DNA from: Trichoplax adhaerens
Lineage: Eukaryota > Placozoa > Uniplacotomia > Trichoplacea > Trichoplacidae
Length of the DNA stretch: 64,000 bases
NCBI RefSeq assembly: GCF_000150275.1
Contig: NW_002060970.1
Coordinates: 226,791-290,790 of the forward strand
Direction: 5' to 3'
Position 1 is the first letter of the stretch; each line of letters begins with the position of its first letter. The position numbers and the translations under genes are program-made. Of this stretch, positions 27,451 to 39,476 are shown piece by piece. Below the pieces are notes generated by a model. That model was not told the origin of the DNA, ran no database searches, and was given only the letters and a program-made list of their open reading frames with translations.

Positions 27451-27828
27451 TACAATGAATATTGCGTCATAAGGGTGCTGTAGTGTACAGTACATCATTG
27501 TCATATTGAAGGCAGAAAGGGAGCGACTGTAGGCTGTATCAGAAGCCGATAGCAATGATGGAAGCTATCAGCTTCAGCTATGGCTGTATCAGACTGCCAT
27601 ATACAGTTGAAGCTAGTTGAGGCTAGCCGAAGCAGCAATAACTCGACACGGTAAGTTAGCAGTCTACTAGTATGTTTTTATTCTCTACTCTCGGTTAAGT
27701 GCCCATACGCAGCTATTTCTTTCAGTATCTTACGTACCATACGGACGCCGGGATGGCGGGATAGAATTGGGACGTCCACTCGTCCAGTGAAAGGTCCCTT
27801 GACATTGATTCACTAGCCTACAGTACAG

Positions 27829-28022
27829 TATTGTACAGTACAGTGTACAGTAGCATACAGTACTGTAGTCAGTGTACTGGAGACTCTACCAAGGCAATAT
27901 TGCATCATTACGGAGAGGGCGACCGTATTGAAGGCAGAAGGAGAGCTTCAATCGTATGACGGCTCAGGCGTCAACATGATACAGTACTGTACTCTGTGTA
28001 CTGTACACTGTACACTGTACAT
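27829..28022. repeat. Short ACAGT/ACTGT pentamer clusters upstream of TIMM17
   Basis: Runs of GTACAGT and GTACTGT occur at about 27829-27870 and 27978-28022, the same pentamer seen in longer arrays at 58140-58600. The two orientations are reverse complements, so they create small inverted repeats centred on GTAC. Confidence 0.7.
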
Positions 28023-28512
28023 TGTGGAGTTTCTGCTGCCTCGGCTAGCCGCAACTGTAATGCACTGTATGCGCCACAGTATCAGACTGTGACAGTGGAT
28101 AGCGACACTAGACAGGATGCTGGCCACGTGCTGTCGGTAAAATTGGAATTTCATGAGAGCAACAATTTGTCACGTCCAACCAGAGCGTACACTACAATAG
28201 ACCATGTTGAAAGGTCCTCCTCCAGTGGGTAGACTGCCTCCATACAATCAGGCTTCCGCTCCCAAGTGTGTGGGCTGGATATTTTCCTGCCTAACATTAG
28301 CAGTCATGGTACCAGAACAGCACAACACAACCGTAGTGTATCCTATCACTTGCAGCAATGTTGGTTGGTAGACTTGAAGATACCAGCACCACCGTACTGG
28401 ACTGGACAAGCATTCAGAAATTGACGTGACACCGATACAGTCGATCGATCGCCAGTGGCGTCATACCACAACAGGAGTGACCAGTGCATAGACGTCAGGC
28501 CATTGAATCAAA

Positions 28513-30416
28513 ATGGAGGAATATGCAAGAGAACCTTGGTGAGCTGCAATTGATTTTCTTGTCCGTAATTTATTCGATGTCAAGAAAGTAAAAATACCCT
28601 GATAGAGGGTTACATGGGGTGATTACGAGTTGCTAATACTTGTTCTATTTGATTTCATAGTCCGTATCGAATCATCGATGATTGCGGTGGAGCGTTTTCC
28701 ATGGGTTGCATCGGTGGAGGAGTATTTTCCCTTGTTAAAGGCTATCGCAATTCCCCTCCGGTAAGTACCAATAGCACAGGCAAAAGATAAAAAGAGTCAG
28801 CATCACCCTGATAGTGGTATAAGCTAGCTTAGACGTTTATTAATGGAGACTCAATTGGATAAAGTACTTTTAAATGTCTACGACATATTGTGTACTCTGC
28901 CAAGTCAGTCGATGAAGCATGAGTTAGTGAATGGAAGAAAATAGATCGTTTTGAGTAGCTGGAGGAATACTCTTGTCTTGTACAACAGTTTTACAGGATG
29001 ATGATATCCTTGTTTAGGACGACTAGTGAGTCATCCATGAAACCAGTTAGACGTAGTATGCAATCATTTTGGTTAAAGGTATCTGTTGCATTCCATTCAC
29101 TCTTGCAATGTCTTAGCCAGGAGCAGCTGTAAACCATAACATACGTATCGTTACATCTGCTTTCCATACATGAATGGATTGTAGAAACATGTAGACAGTA
29201 TGCAAGACAAGTGTTCCAACGAATCCATGAATTCGTACCAGCTAATGCTCGACATCCACTCTCCATTAGCTTACACTTAAAAGTAGCGATCAATGTTGAT
29301 GCCAAAGTGGCTAAACGCCATTATCCAATGCCAATAGAATTAGTAAGTTGTATTTGCGTTTTTGTTATAGGGCAAGAGATTAGTTGGAAGCATTACCGCT
29401 ATTAAAACTAGAGCGCCTGTTTTAGGAGGTAAAGGAAACGTTGCTATTGTTAATGTTGCTAAAGAAAGCACAGATTGCTGCTAGTAATGACTATATCCGG
29501 CTGTTAGTGGATTGAACCATAAAAAGACTAGTGGACAGTAGACTAATAACGCTGTTCAATTGCTTGTTTCCATAAATAGGAAATTTTGCTGTATGGGGTG
29601 GACTTTTTTCAACCTTTGATTGCTGTCTAATTAAACTACGCAATAAAGAAGATCCTTGGAATTCTATCGGTAGTGGAGCCTTAACTGGAGCTGTACTGGC
29701 TGCCAGAGGTAGGATACTCTGCTATCTACTTCATCTTGCCAAATTATTTTCTACTTAATCCATTGTACTTGATCCCATGATAACATCGGCCAATATCATG
29801 GTGTTGTCATCCTTATCATATGTATCAAAACCATGACTACAGATTCTAATCCTACATGATATTATTATTGTAATACGTATGCAACTTTTTTTCCTGTTAC
29901 CAATAGGTGGTTTATCATCGTCGCTACGATCGGCTGCAGTAGGTGAGTTGATAGTTAGTTTTGAAATACTTTCTTTAACAAGATGATCAATACTGCTTCT
30001 AGGACGAATTTCAAATATATCCTTTTGGCTAATCATCAAAAATGATCATGTTCAATTTACTGTATCATGCATAGGTGGTATCTTACTGGCTTTAATTGAA
30101 GGTGTTGGCATTGCCATTACAAGAATGACTGCAGAACAGTTCAAACCAGGTTGGACTACAGTATCTTGATAATCGATGTAGAGTAAAGTTGATATCTATT
30201 TCGCTACTCCATGGATAGTATCCATATTGCAATTTAGTCCTACTACTGTGCATAATCCGATTCCGTCTTTACTCCAGCTTGAGGTGAACGTTACTAATAT
30301 ATAGCCCTATCTATTCCTATTTGATAGTGATGCCACAACTGCCAGACCCAGTCCAATTACCACCACCGAAACCACTCGACACTCCTTCGTCCAATGAAGA
30401 AATCCAATTTCAATAA
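28513..30416 (+). CDS. TIMM17: TIMM17, mitochondrial inner-membrane presequence translocase subunit
   Basis: Seven exons: 28513-28538, 28661-28760, 29371-29428, 29580-29708, 29907-29942, 30075-30149, 30328-30416; 513 bp, 170 residues, the usual family length. The N-terminus [20 protein letters not shown] is almost identical to animal TIMM17. [46 protein letters not shown] and [10 protein letters not shown] follow, giving the four glycine-rich membrane segments of the Tim17/22/23 family. Cys9 and a cysteine at 76/77 match the conserved pair that forms a disulfide in the family. With TIM23 it forms the channel that moves presequence proteins into the matrix. The C-terminus is proline-rich, as in animal homologues. 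Intron 2 (28761-29370) holds only chance open frames. Confidence 0.95.
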
Positions 30417-32732
30417 CACAGCCAATTCTCGTATTATTGTATCTTATTATTATACCTAATTTCTGTAAAATGTAGCCCAATTATCAAAGTGATATTGTTG
30501 ACATATTTTAGGCTCATTGCCTTAATTGAAGGATAAAATTGAAATTTAGGAGCATCATACGATTAACGTTAATTTTGAATTGCATTCAATGTACTGTAAT
30601 AACCAGATCGTCTACTGTTTTATCTCTATCGACCGTTATTTAATTGGTATTATATTATTGAAGTTACACTTGATTAATGGCATAGTTAAGCGATGGCTAA
30701 AATCCTTATGTTGATGCATCTATTGATATACATAGCATATACATGTTTTTGGATCTATGTATATGTTTTGCGTTTTGTATTGCTGACACATATTGCTAAC
30801 TGATGTCATCTTGCCAACAATTGAAGATATATCGAAAGGCAATCGGTGAAGACCCTTTTTAGATCGTGCTTGAGCTTAAAATGGTTATAAAGTGGATCTT
30901 TATTTTTGTTGCTAACGACGCATTTCATGCCTTTCGCAACAGTTATGTAGGCAGAGACTACTGCGTCGATTCTACATCGTTTCAACCATCTCTGTTTGAT
31001 AGGAATAACACTATTTTTAATGAACACATCTTGCTTTTTCGCTTTATGCTTACGTTTCTACCCTATGAACGCTTATGGTTACTATCCAGTAAAGTAGTTG
31101 AGTGATAGAGGAGTATGTCAATACTTCTGATCATACTTTGCTGAGATTCATTCTGACATTTTTTTTTTCAACACAAATAGGATGTATGTATGAAAGCTTG
31201 ATAAAGTAACAATTCTACGGTAATAAAGACTTGAGCTAAACTAGACATTACTATCGCGAGATTCTATTATCTGCCATATCCATAGGAATGGGTATACTTT
31301 AATTGCAAGTCCTGCCAACACTTTTATAGTCGTACATAGAAACATCTCTACTGCCATTGATCCATTTTAGTAGTCCATGTTCAGCATCGAGGCACATACT
31401 GTAACTGTATCGACTGTCAATGTGTAAGTTAAGTAGTTCCGTGATGATTGCAACTGCTAGATTGTGGTTGCTGTTCCAGCTCATAACTCTAAACTTAACG
31501 ATGCGATAGCAAAGTTAAGCTATGACTTTCGACTAAAACTCTTGCTCTTATGCTTGCCCTACATGCGAGTAATGTATCTTTTTAAAGATGCATCAACGCT
31601 TGGATAGCTACTGTACAAGAGCAAATAGAGCTGTCTAGATTAGACTATTTTCTTAAAACATTTTGAAGAAGACATAAAACCAGTTGTAAGGAACAAAAAC
31701 TGCTAGCCTTATGGACAGTTGCTTGTTTTACTTGATAGTATACAGCATGCTAGAAGTCATCAAGCCAGTCTTTACGCATTAACTGATGGGCTACTTTATA
31801 TTTCATTATTCAAAGGCCAAGATACGCCATATATACAGTACTGTACATATATATACACGTACAGTAGTGACAGGGTTGTCCAGCACTAGTACTATATTAT
31901 GCTGCATATACTGCTGCTACGGGTTTAGTAAACCCTAATCACTTCCACATCGATTTCTCCTACACTTGTTCAAACACTAAAGCAGTTTATGTATGGAAGA
32001 AGTTCCATTTCCATGTCGATTTTTGGCGTACACCTCGCTAAAAACAGCACAGCCCTTTCTAACCTGCTTTCTAATACTCTCTGTATAGAATATGGAGAAG
32101 TATAGGATAGAGTTCAGCACTGTGTGCAGGTAAAAGAACCTTTTACCTCCATGGTCTATCTATCTATCCCTGGGATCAAGATGGATAGGATCAATTCGAT
32201 GAAACTCTATTAAACAAGTAATTGTTGCCTGTAGCTCAATCTCCATATTGATCCGCCATTGAAAGCGGCAGAAAAATTGCATCAATGCCTTTTTGAAGCT
32301 AAACCACTCAACTGGATTCCTACTACTAGAAGATGACTGTCGTGTCCACTCTGTTTTGGACACTTAGGTATTGCAACCCAAATCAACATGGCCGCCGCAA
32401 CACCAGCTGACTCCGTCTCTGAGACACAGTACAGTACCAGAGACCCTAGAATACAGTATACTGTACTGTAAGGTCTTGAGCTATGGATTGTAGCAGCAGC
32501 AAGCCATTAACGCAATAACTTCCAACTCTGTTGTGGCGCGTTGGCAGAAGGAAAGGGAAGCCTGTTGTAGCTAAAATTATCATCACAACATCGATTTAAA
32601 GGCAAGGTAAGAGAGTAGATTAGCCATTGGATGCCATAGGAAGATATTGGCACATGATAGTATGCTTAAAGCAAGACTGTTTCTTCATGAGTTGACTTTG
32701 TGCTGGCGCTAAAACAATTCATCAGAGAGGAT
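30417..32732. other. Intergenic spacer between TIMM17 and the KMT2E-like gene
   Basis: Several open frames of 60-80 codons occur on both strands, none with a recognisable motif or fitting splice sites. Short ACAGT/ACTGT runs occur near 31835-31865 and 32420-32470. An ATG with a good context at 32388 opens 27 codons and could be a non-conserved upstream exon of the next gene, but I could not link it. Confidence 0.5.
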
Positions 32733-35700
32733 ATGAATGTCCAAGATAAAATGGAAACTCCATTGTCTCCAACGGATCTTTGCAAGCCTTACGCTGTTGT
32801 TGCTGAATTACCTTATCCTGTAAGCGATGACCATGCTCTTCCTTTTCACGATCATCGCTACACAGTAAAGATGGAGTGAGAGAGTAGAGTCTATGGCTCA
32901 AATTCAATCGATAGGCAATTGTTACAGTACAGGACTTGGCATTCTTGCAATGCCATCGAGCGATATCTACTAGGAAATCTTGGGATAGATTGTCTTGGCC
33001 CAAAATCATAAAATGCATCCTTTTATTTCTTTCTAGGATCATAATTATGGCCAGAAACAACCTGTACGACAACAAACTTCACCACAAGCGTCAGATACTG
33101 GTGTCACAAGGTGTATATGGTAAGTTGGACAAGAAATAATTCAACATGAATTCCATCCAAGAATGCCATTCATCAATGTTATTGGCATTTCTATCGAAAT
33201 GCATATAGGAATCATACTCTCGACTACACTAATTCAATGACAAGATGACGGCTACATTGATGATCAATCAATAGCCTATTTTATATATTTAAATCCATCG
33301 CCATTCATGCTTAATCCAATGATTGATTGCCTTTTTTTAGTGGTATGGAACACGATGATGGCTACATGATCTGTTGTGATAAATGCGGGTAAAGTACTTT
33401 CTAGTAGTTGGTACTTATGATGCAATAGCTTACACCAATGAAGCATGCTATTAATAGATCGTTATAACTTGATTTTGGATATGATAGTGTTTGGCAACAT
33501 TTATTATGTATGGGAATCCATAGTGATGACATACCTGAACTTTACTTTTGTGAACAATGCCATCCTAGGTAAGACCATCAATATGTATCATTGCTAATAC
33601 TGATGCCTTAGTATCAACTAGAATTGAACGATATTCCATTACTATGTAACTATAATGTAGGCCTGTTGATGCTGAGCGTGCTAAAGTAGCACAGTTGAAA
33701 AAGTTAGAAGAAATGAAAGGTTGGTATGCCTTACTCATGACGACAGCTGAGCGATCACCGTTATCAAGTTATACTCTCAAATTATCAGTGTTATAGTATA
33801 CGTAGTTTTAAAAATGATGCTCATTAAAGTAAGCTTGACATTCCTGTTACATTTATCGATTCACATTTACTATAGAAGAAGATGCAGAAGACGATGATGA
33901 CGATGATGGCGATCATAAGAAGGGCATGATAGATCTGAAAAAGAAGAAACAGACAAAAGGCAAGCAGCCTAAACTAAAGGTAAAAACTGAAATCAGTTAT
34001 GACACTAAGTTTTCGTTGCTAAAAAATGTTGCAATAAAATCAACTAATTCTTCTATGTAATTAAAAATGTTATCCACATAGCCTCAGGGAATTCAGAAAC
34101 GAAGCAAATTAAAGGTAGTACAGTTGCTTTTTTTTATCAATCTTATAAACACTTTAATTGGTAATATTACAATTCAACATTAAATGTTATCTATTTATTA
34201 TCGCAATAGGAACATTCAACCAGTGAAAGTAAGATCAATATTTTTATGTATAAAACTCACCATACAATTCTAAAGCGAATGATATTTTTCGCAGTTGTCT
34301 ATATTTATGTTTAAATCCATTTGCGCTTCACTTAATATAATTGTAATTATATGATGATAGATCCTTATCTCGTTGCCAAGCAAAAGTGGAGAAATTATTA
34401 TAGGTATTGACAGTTAGTCCATTTCCTCATTCATTTAATTTAAATTATTATCGTGTTGTAGGCCTTATTTTTGAAAATGTTTTATTAGGAAAAAATATGA
34501 GTTGACTGATGAATCCAAATACGATCAAAATTTATTAGAAACTCCAATTTTCTACCGAAATGTAAGCATCTCCTGCTTAATTCGTCTATAGTATGAAATA
34601 ATAAAATGATTACCGAATAAGTGTAATTTTTTCTTTATTGTATAAACTGCTGCAATGTTGAAAACTGTTTGCACTGATGTATCTGCTTAATGTATAGTCC
34701 ATTTCCAAAGATTCGTTAAAATTCCTGGATGAAGTGACTATCGCCGCATCGATTGGAAAACATATGAAGGTTAATATTCTTAGCTTGCCTAAGATCATCA
34801 CTATCTTTTTAATAATAATCCCTCTCTTGTTGACTTGACTGTGTTTTAATTTCTATGTCGTTCATCGACTTCCTGCTAGGCCTTATTTGCTAATCGAGAT
34901 ATTCTGCAAGAGCAAATTGTTATCGTATATCAGGTATACCGTATAGGGCATATGACATGTCTTTAATATAATGTATCAACTACTTGTCAGGTAATATCGT
35001 TCGTTGCCTTTTGTACTTACTGAAACCCAACTTTTTTACAGGGTCATTACTATTCAGAAAAAAAATTTAAAGAAGCGAACTCCGAATTAATCGGGTAGCG
35101 TAATAATTTTAACGGTTATTTTTATTCCTATCCCTACTGATAGAATTTACGCTGTTATATTTCCTTAGAGCTTGTCCCTTTATCTTAACCTACGCGCTTG
35201 ACGAGAGTGAAAATGATATTAGTATTGATCTAAGGTAAGAGATGTTAGAAATATTTGACAAGGGTATCACAAATTGACATCCAAGAAAAGATGCTTTAAC
35301 AAAATTTTTTGTTAATGCTAGAAAATACTCCAATAAAGCTCGATTCATTCGTCGATCCTGTCGTCCGAATTGTGAGGTAGTAACGCTTAATTATCTTGAA
35401 CAGTCTTAATTGTAATGATATCGCTGAGGTTTGCAATGGAGTTTTTGACCTTATATTTTAATCTTTGTAATAGCTATATCCTATGGTTATCGATAATCAA
35501 ATTCATATTTGTGCTTACGCAACTCAACCCATCAAAGATAAAACAGAAATTACAATTCCTTTCGATTTTGATTTTAGCCATTGGTAATAATAACAATAGC
35601 TGCTATGTTTGAATCCTGCCTGTTTAGTCTCTGTGATTCATGCTTGTATTATAAATCATTATGATTCGACAGTTTGTACGTGGATTGTGCTTGCGATACT

Positions 35701-38673
35701 AATCAATGCAAGATACGAGAAACGCTAAGAAGCAAGTCTCAAGATGTTATAATTTCGTAAGTAGATCCTATTATGTACAGTATAGGAGAATATATGAAGA
35801 TATTTTAATTGCGGTCAAACACTTTCTATTCGTAATAGTTGATTTTAAAATAGATAAACACAATCTTATTAGTTGTATTCGCATACGTTGACGAGTATTA
35901 TTTTCCGGTTAGACAATGAATCTTAATAACGTAATGTACCCTACGCATTCTTTTATATAGAACCAGTAGTTATGATACAATAATATATGTAACATATAAT
36001 TCTCGGTATATTATTGTGGGCAGTATGTAATGCACAACTAAAAAGTAATAAGGAGTATGCTTTCTTTTTATTATTTCAGTACAAAGAATAATTTTAATGG
36101 TCTTATAGCGATTAGTTTAAGCTGAAATACTTTCTTAATTAGTCGATTACTGTATAACTGATATACTTGTTTTTATTACAATATCATTTTGTGCCTGTAC
36201 GTCTACTCAATTGTCCAAATTTTAAGTTCTATATAATTATATTATTAACGTACCTGTTCGCACTTGCCAATATTGCAGTCCGGACAGACCCATTCCTAAA
36301 CGAGCACAGACATCAATTGATGAAGACACTTCGGATATGTATCAAATTAAGAGGAAAAAGGTATGTTTAGTACAAATAAGAAGTGTATCATGACAACCGG
36401 ATAAGATACTGATCTATTACGTTTTCTATAGAGAACATCAGTGGAATCAGAATCTACTGATGATGTCGAAATCACAGTAGACGTTGATGGTATTAGTTCT
36501 GCTGATTCTTCTGCTGTACCTTGCAAACCAAAGAAATTGGTAATGTTCCCTTTCATTGAAAAAGTATGAAAACTATCTTAGAAATTAAATTGATAAATTT
36601 TCTTAAATAGTCAAGAGAAGAAATGAAGATTGCAGCAATTGTTCAGGTAAGATGAGAATGACGGAGAGTGAATGAAAGATGCTATACTAATCCTGGCATT
36701 GCTATGTAGGCATTCGAAAGGATGGAAAAGGGCGAGAAAAGGAAAAGACGCGAAAGCAAGTAAGTATTATAGTTGTCGTATTTAGCAGATACCTAGAAAC
36801 GATTTGTAAGCGTTAGTTATAATGACATTAACAAAGGGGTAATGAAGCTGGACAAAGCGGCAACGATGATGAAGAAGTTAGCATTAAATTAAAACGGAGG
36901 TGAAGAATAAAGAATAGTTTATAGATGGTAGCGGTTTGTTTTTTTCCGATTGTTTGGGATTTCGATAACTTAGAACGCCTTATCTTATTTGTATAGTAAG
37001 GGCGCTTGTGCATTTAGATCTCGGTCACATAGTCGGTAAGTGATATGATTCGACATTGGATGAATTATGTGTGAATAGTTTGAATGAAGAATTACTCCTA
37101 TTGGTATAGGACTAATGCAACGTCCGACATGTCTGATGCAACTTCAACTACTTCTACCGCGCCTACATCTCCAACGGAATCAGCACCATTTTTATATGAT
37201 GATATCTATGCAGTAGCCTTAACGGAGACAAAACAAAATCTTGTGGATTGTGGTATTTCCGTCGATACTGAAATACCCCCGAGAAAGGTATTACTTCTTT
37301 GATAATTTTAAGTTAATCACTCAAGTTTTCCCTGTCACAATACTGAAGTTATATTTACTGCTATTAGCGATTACTACTGGAATATCAAGAGGTTACGAAG
37401 GGAAAAGACAATAAGGAAAATGGTGATAATATCATCAATGTTATGAAAGATCTTAGCGATGGCTATGGTTGTTACAAGAAGGTTTGGCGATCAATTTTTT
37501 AGATGTGATGTTATGATTTTATTAACTTGTGAACGACAACTCTCTTGACTACTGCTATTCTACTATGTATATTGTAGAGGTGGATATTAACAAGAAAATT
37601 GGAGGATTACTTGAACTCGTCAAGCAAGCTAGCAGACTGTTCGAATCAAAGCGATACATATAATCGTTCTCCAGATAGTGAGTAGTTTATATTACCACAA
37701 CAGGATAGCGTTTGTTGATATCACTATCTTGGTTTAAAGCAAAATGCTTGGAATGAATAGTGATAAATTTTTTTTCAGCTTTCCCAATTATTAAACGAAG
37801 AGCTGATTACAAGCCTTCTCAAACTAAGAAAATCGATCCTTTGCCATTTAGGAAAAGACCCTATTATCGTAATTTAAAGATTCCTCCTAAAATTGAATTG
37901 ACTGCGGCTACTCCATCTACGTATGTCTTTGTCCTGGAAAACTAACATGCATTAAACTTTAAATTTAAGAGTTAACAATTTAGTAATGAAACTTACACTT
38001 TTATATAAAATAAAGCGCTACACCATCTCAAACATCATCTTCCGGACGAAGGAAGGTACTGAATGAATAATATGTTATCTCTAGTTAAAATTAGTTCTTC
38101 TTGGTAAGGTTTACTTGCTAATGATGATAAAATTATTTACCGTAAAATGAATCGATTTATTAGGTTAGCCTTCTTGAATATCGTAATCGAAGAATCAATG
38201 CTGATTCCAGAAGAGTATCTGAAGCTGGATCGAATTCCTCAACTCCAATTTCAACACCTACGACTTCGTTTAATTCTCCATTCTTTAAACAAACTGGCAG
38301 TCCATTTGAACCGGTCAGCCCAGTTGGATCCCCATCAGTTGGTGGTACTAGCGGGTAACAGGATATGCTGTAGTATTTAGTTTCTAGCGATTACGGATTT
38401 TTGAGCATATTCAATTGTGTACGGTTTTTATTAATTATTTGTGTCGCAACTGTATCAGAATAGTATATACCTGTGCAAGGTTTAGTAATTGTAAGATAAA
38501 TGTATTTGTGCTGTTAGGATATCCTTTAAATTACCTCAGGGTCATTCGCGAAACTTAAGTGTCGGAGGAAACAAAAGTAATGCTAGGTACAATATACAAT
38601 TTCATTTCGATGCGCATATTAATGCACACCTTTTCGGTTTTCTTAATTATTAGGTCGTTCTCCTCTCCCTTAA
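32733..38673 (+). CDS. KMT2E: KMT2E (MLL5)-like PHD finger and SET domain chromatin protein
   Basis: Thirty-one exons: 32733-32864, 33037-33119, 33341-33388, 33488-33568, 33661-33719, 33876-33979, 34082-34114, 34210-34228, 34361-34403, 34489-34561, 34698-34769, 34880-34933, 35042-35094, 35169-35234, 35286-35376, 35474-35583, 35673-35756, 36279-36360, 36432-36539, 36611-36646, 36710-36759, 36837-36899, 36997-37035, 37110-37287, 37368-37481, 37578-37677, 37779-37920, 38016-38055, 38164-38354, 38518-38576, 38654-38673; 808 residues, frame closed. A short DHNYG block precedes a C4HC3 PHD finger (about 70-115: [25 protein letters not shown]), then an acidic stretch near 136. The SET domain (about 235-373) contains [13 protein letters not shown] and [10 protein letters not shown], followed by a cysteine cluster ([10 protein letters not shown]). 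C-terminal are [24 protein letters not shown] and [10 protein letters not shown], all typical of KMT2E. KMT2E/SETD5 proteins read H3K4 methylation and have little or no methyltransferase activity. The last two exons and the exact ATG are less sure. Confidence 0.9.
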
Positions 38674-39476
38674 CCTAAGGCGGAATCGCTTGATTTTGTC
38701 TTCATTTACTGTTGTATACTGGAGTATTGCTGATTGCAATTTTATGAATTTCCGTTTTTAATGTATAAAAAATTTCTTTCTGTTTTCACGTGGCTTTGTT
38801 TCTAAAAATTCCTTTAAATCTCTTCTTGTAATATTTGCAACTGTATCCGAAAATGTTGAATGTACGGAATATCGTGATCAACTTGGCAATAATGTAAAAA
38901 TTACAATTGCAATTTCTATTCATGAAAGAATCAGAATTAGCGTGATGCTAATAACAGTTATTAACATATTTGCAAAAGAATAGAAGATGCTCGCAATTCT
39001 TGTAAAATAGACAATAGATTGTAGCTAATGACACTCAGCTCCATATGAGTATTTCGTCCATCACATCAAGAATTTTTTTGTACATTCAGAATTTTGAAGA
39101 TTTAGCTTGCTTTATTTCAAAATATTAAAATTTTTCACAACCAACTTACAATGGTATTACCTGACAATAATAGGTTTGCAATAAAGAGAATGCTTACAAA
39201 ACCTGTTACTGTATAAATTACAGTTAATAATAATAGCTATAAGAAGATCTTTGGGTATATCGTAGCCAAACCAATTGCTATTTGGTATTTACGCGAGACT
39301 GCCCAACTTATGTGGTTCACAAAATGGCGTTAATGTTAGAATAATCCATCAATCGCTAGTTGAACTGAAGTAAATGGGCAAATTTCCAGAAGTCGAATAT
39401 TGTTCAGTGCAGTAGTCTTGAGACAGTAACTATTTTAGAACGATTTCTAGAACAAAATGGAAGAATATTGTACGAA
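38674..39476. other. Spacer between convergent KMT2E-like and MIC19 genes
   Basis: The two genes end towards each other here. It should hold both 3' UTRs and perhaps a last short MIC19 exon; I could not identify that exon. No repeat or RNA gene seen. Confidence 0.5.

Larger units (their letters stand above)
25729..28512. other. Repeat-rich intergenic region between the GPCR and TIMM17
   Basis: It holds a roughly 100-bp satellite (27121-27450), short ACAGT/ACTGT arrays and a few unsupported open frames. The longest of the latter that looks at all protein-like is 26541-26738 (65 codons, polar, glutamine- and serine-rich), with no recognisable family. A short motif with core AGGCTAGC and tail GTAAACCACAAC occurs twice near 26465-26525. 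Confidence 0.55.

Noticed and set aside
27162-27470. 102-codon minus-strand frame
   Set aside because: It follows the tandem satellite units and has no start context or family resemblance.
27121-28022. CRISPR-like spaced repeats
   Set aside because: Units of about 100 bp are contiguous and mostly repeat, without short repeats separated by unique spacers; the genome is eukaryotic.
32722-33075. 117-codon minus-strand frame
   Set aside because: Opposite the first two KMT2E-like exons, whose plus-strand reading gives the conserved DHNYG block and joins the PHD finger in phase.
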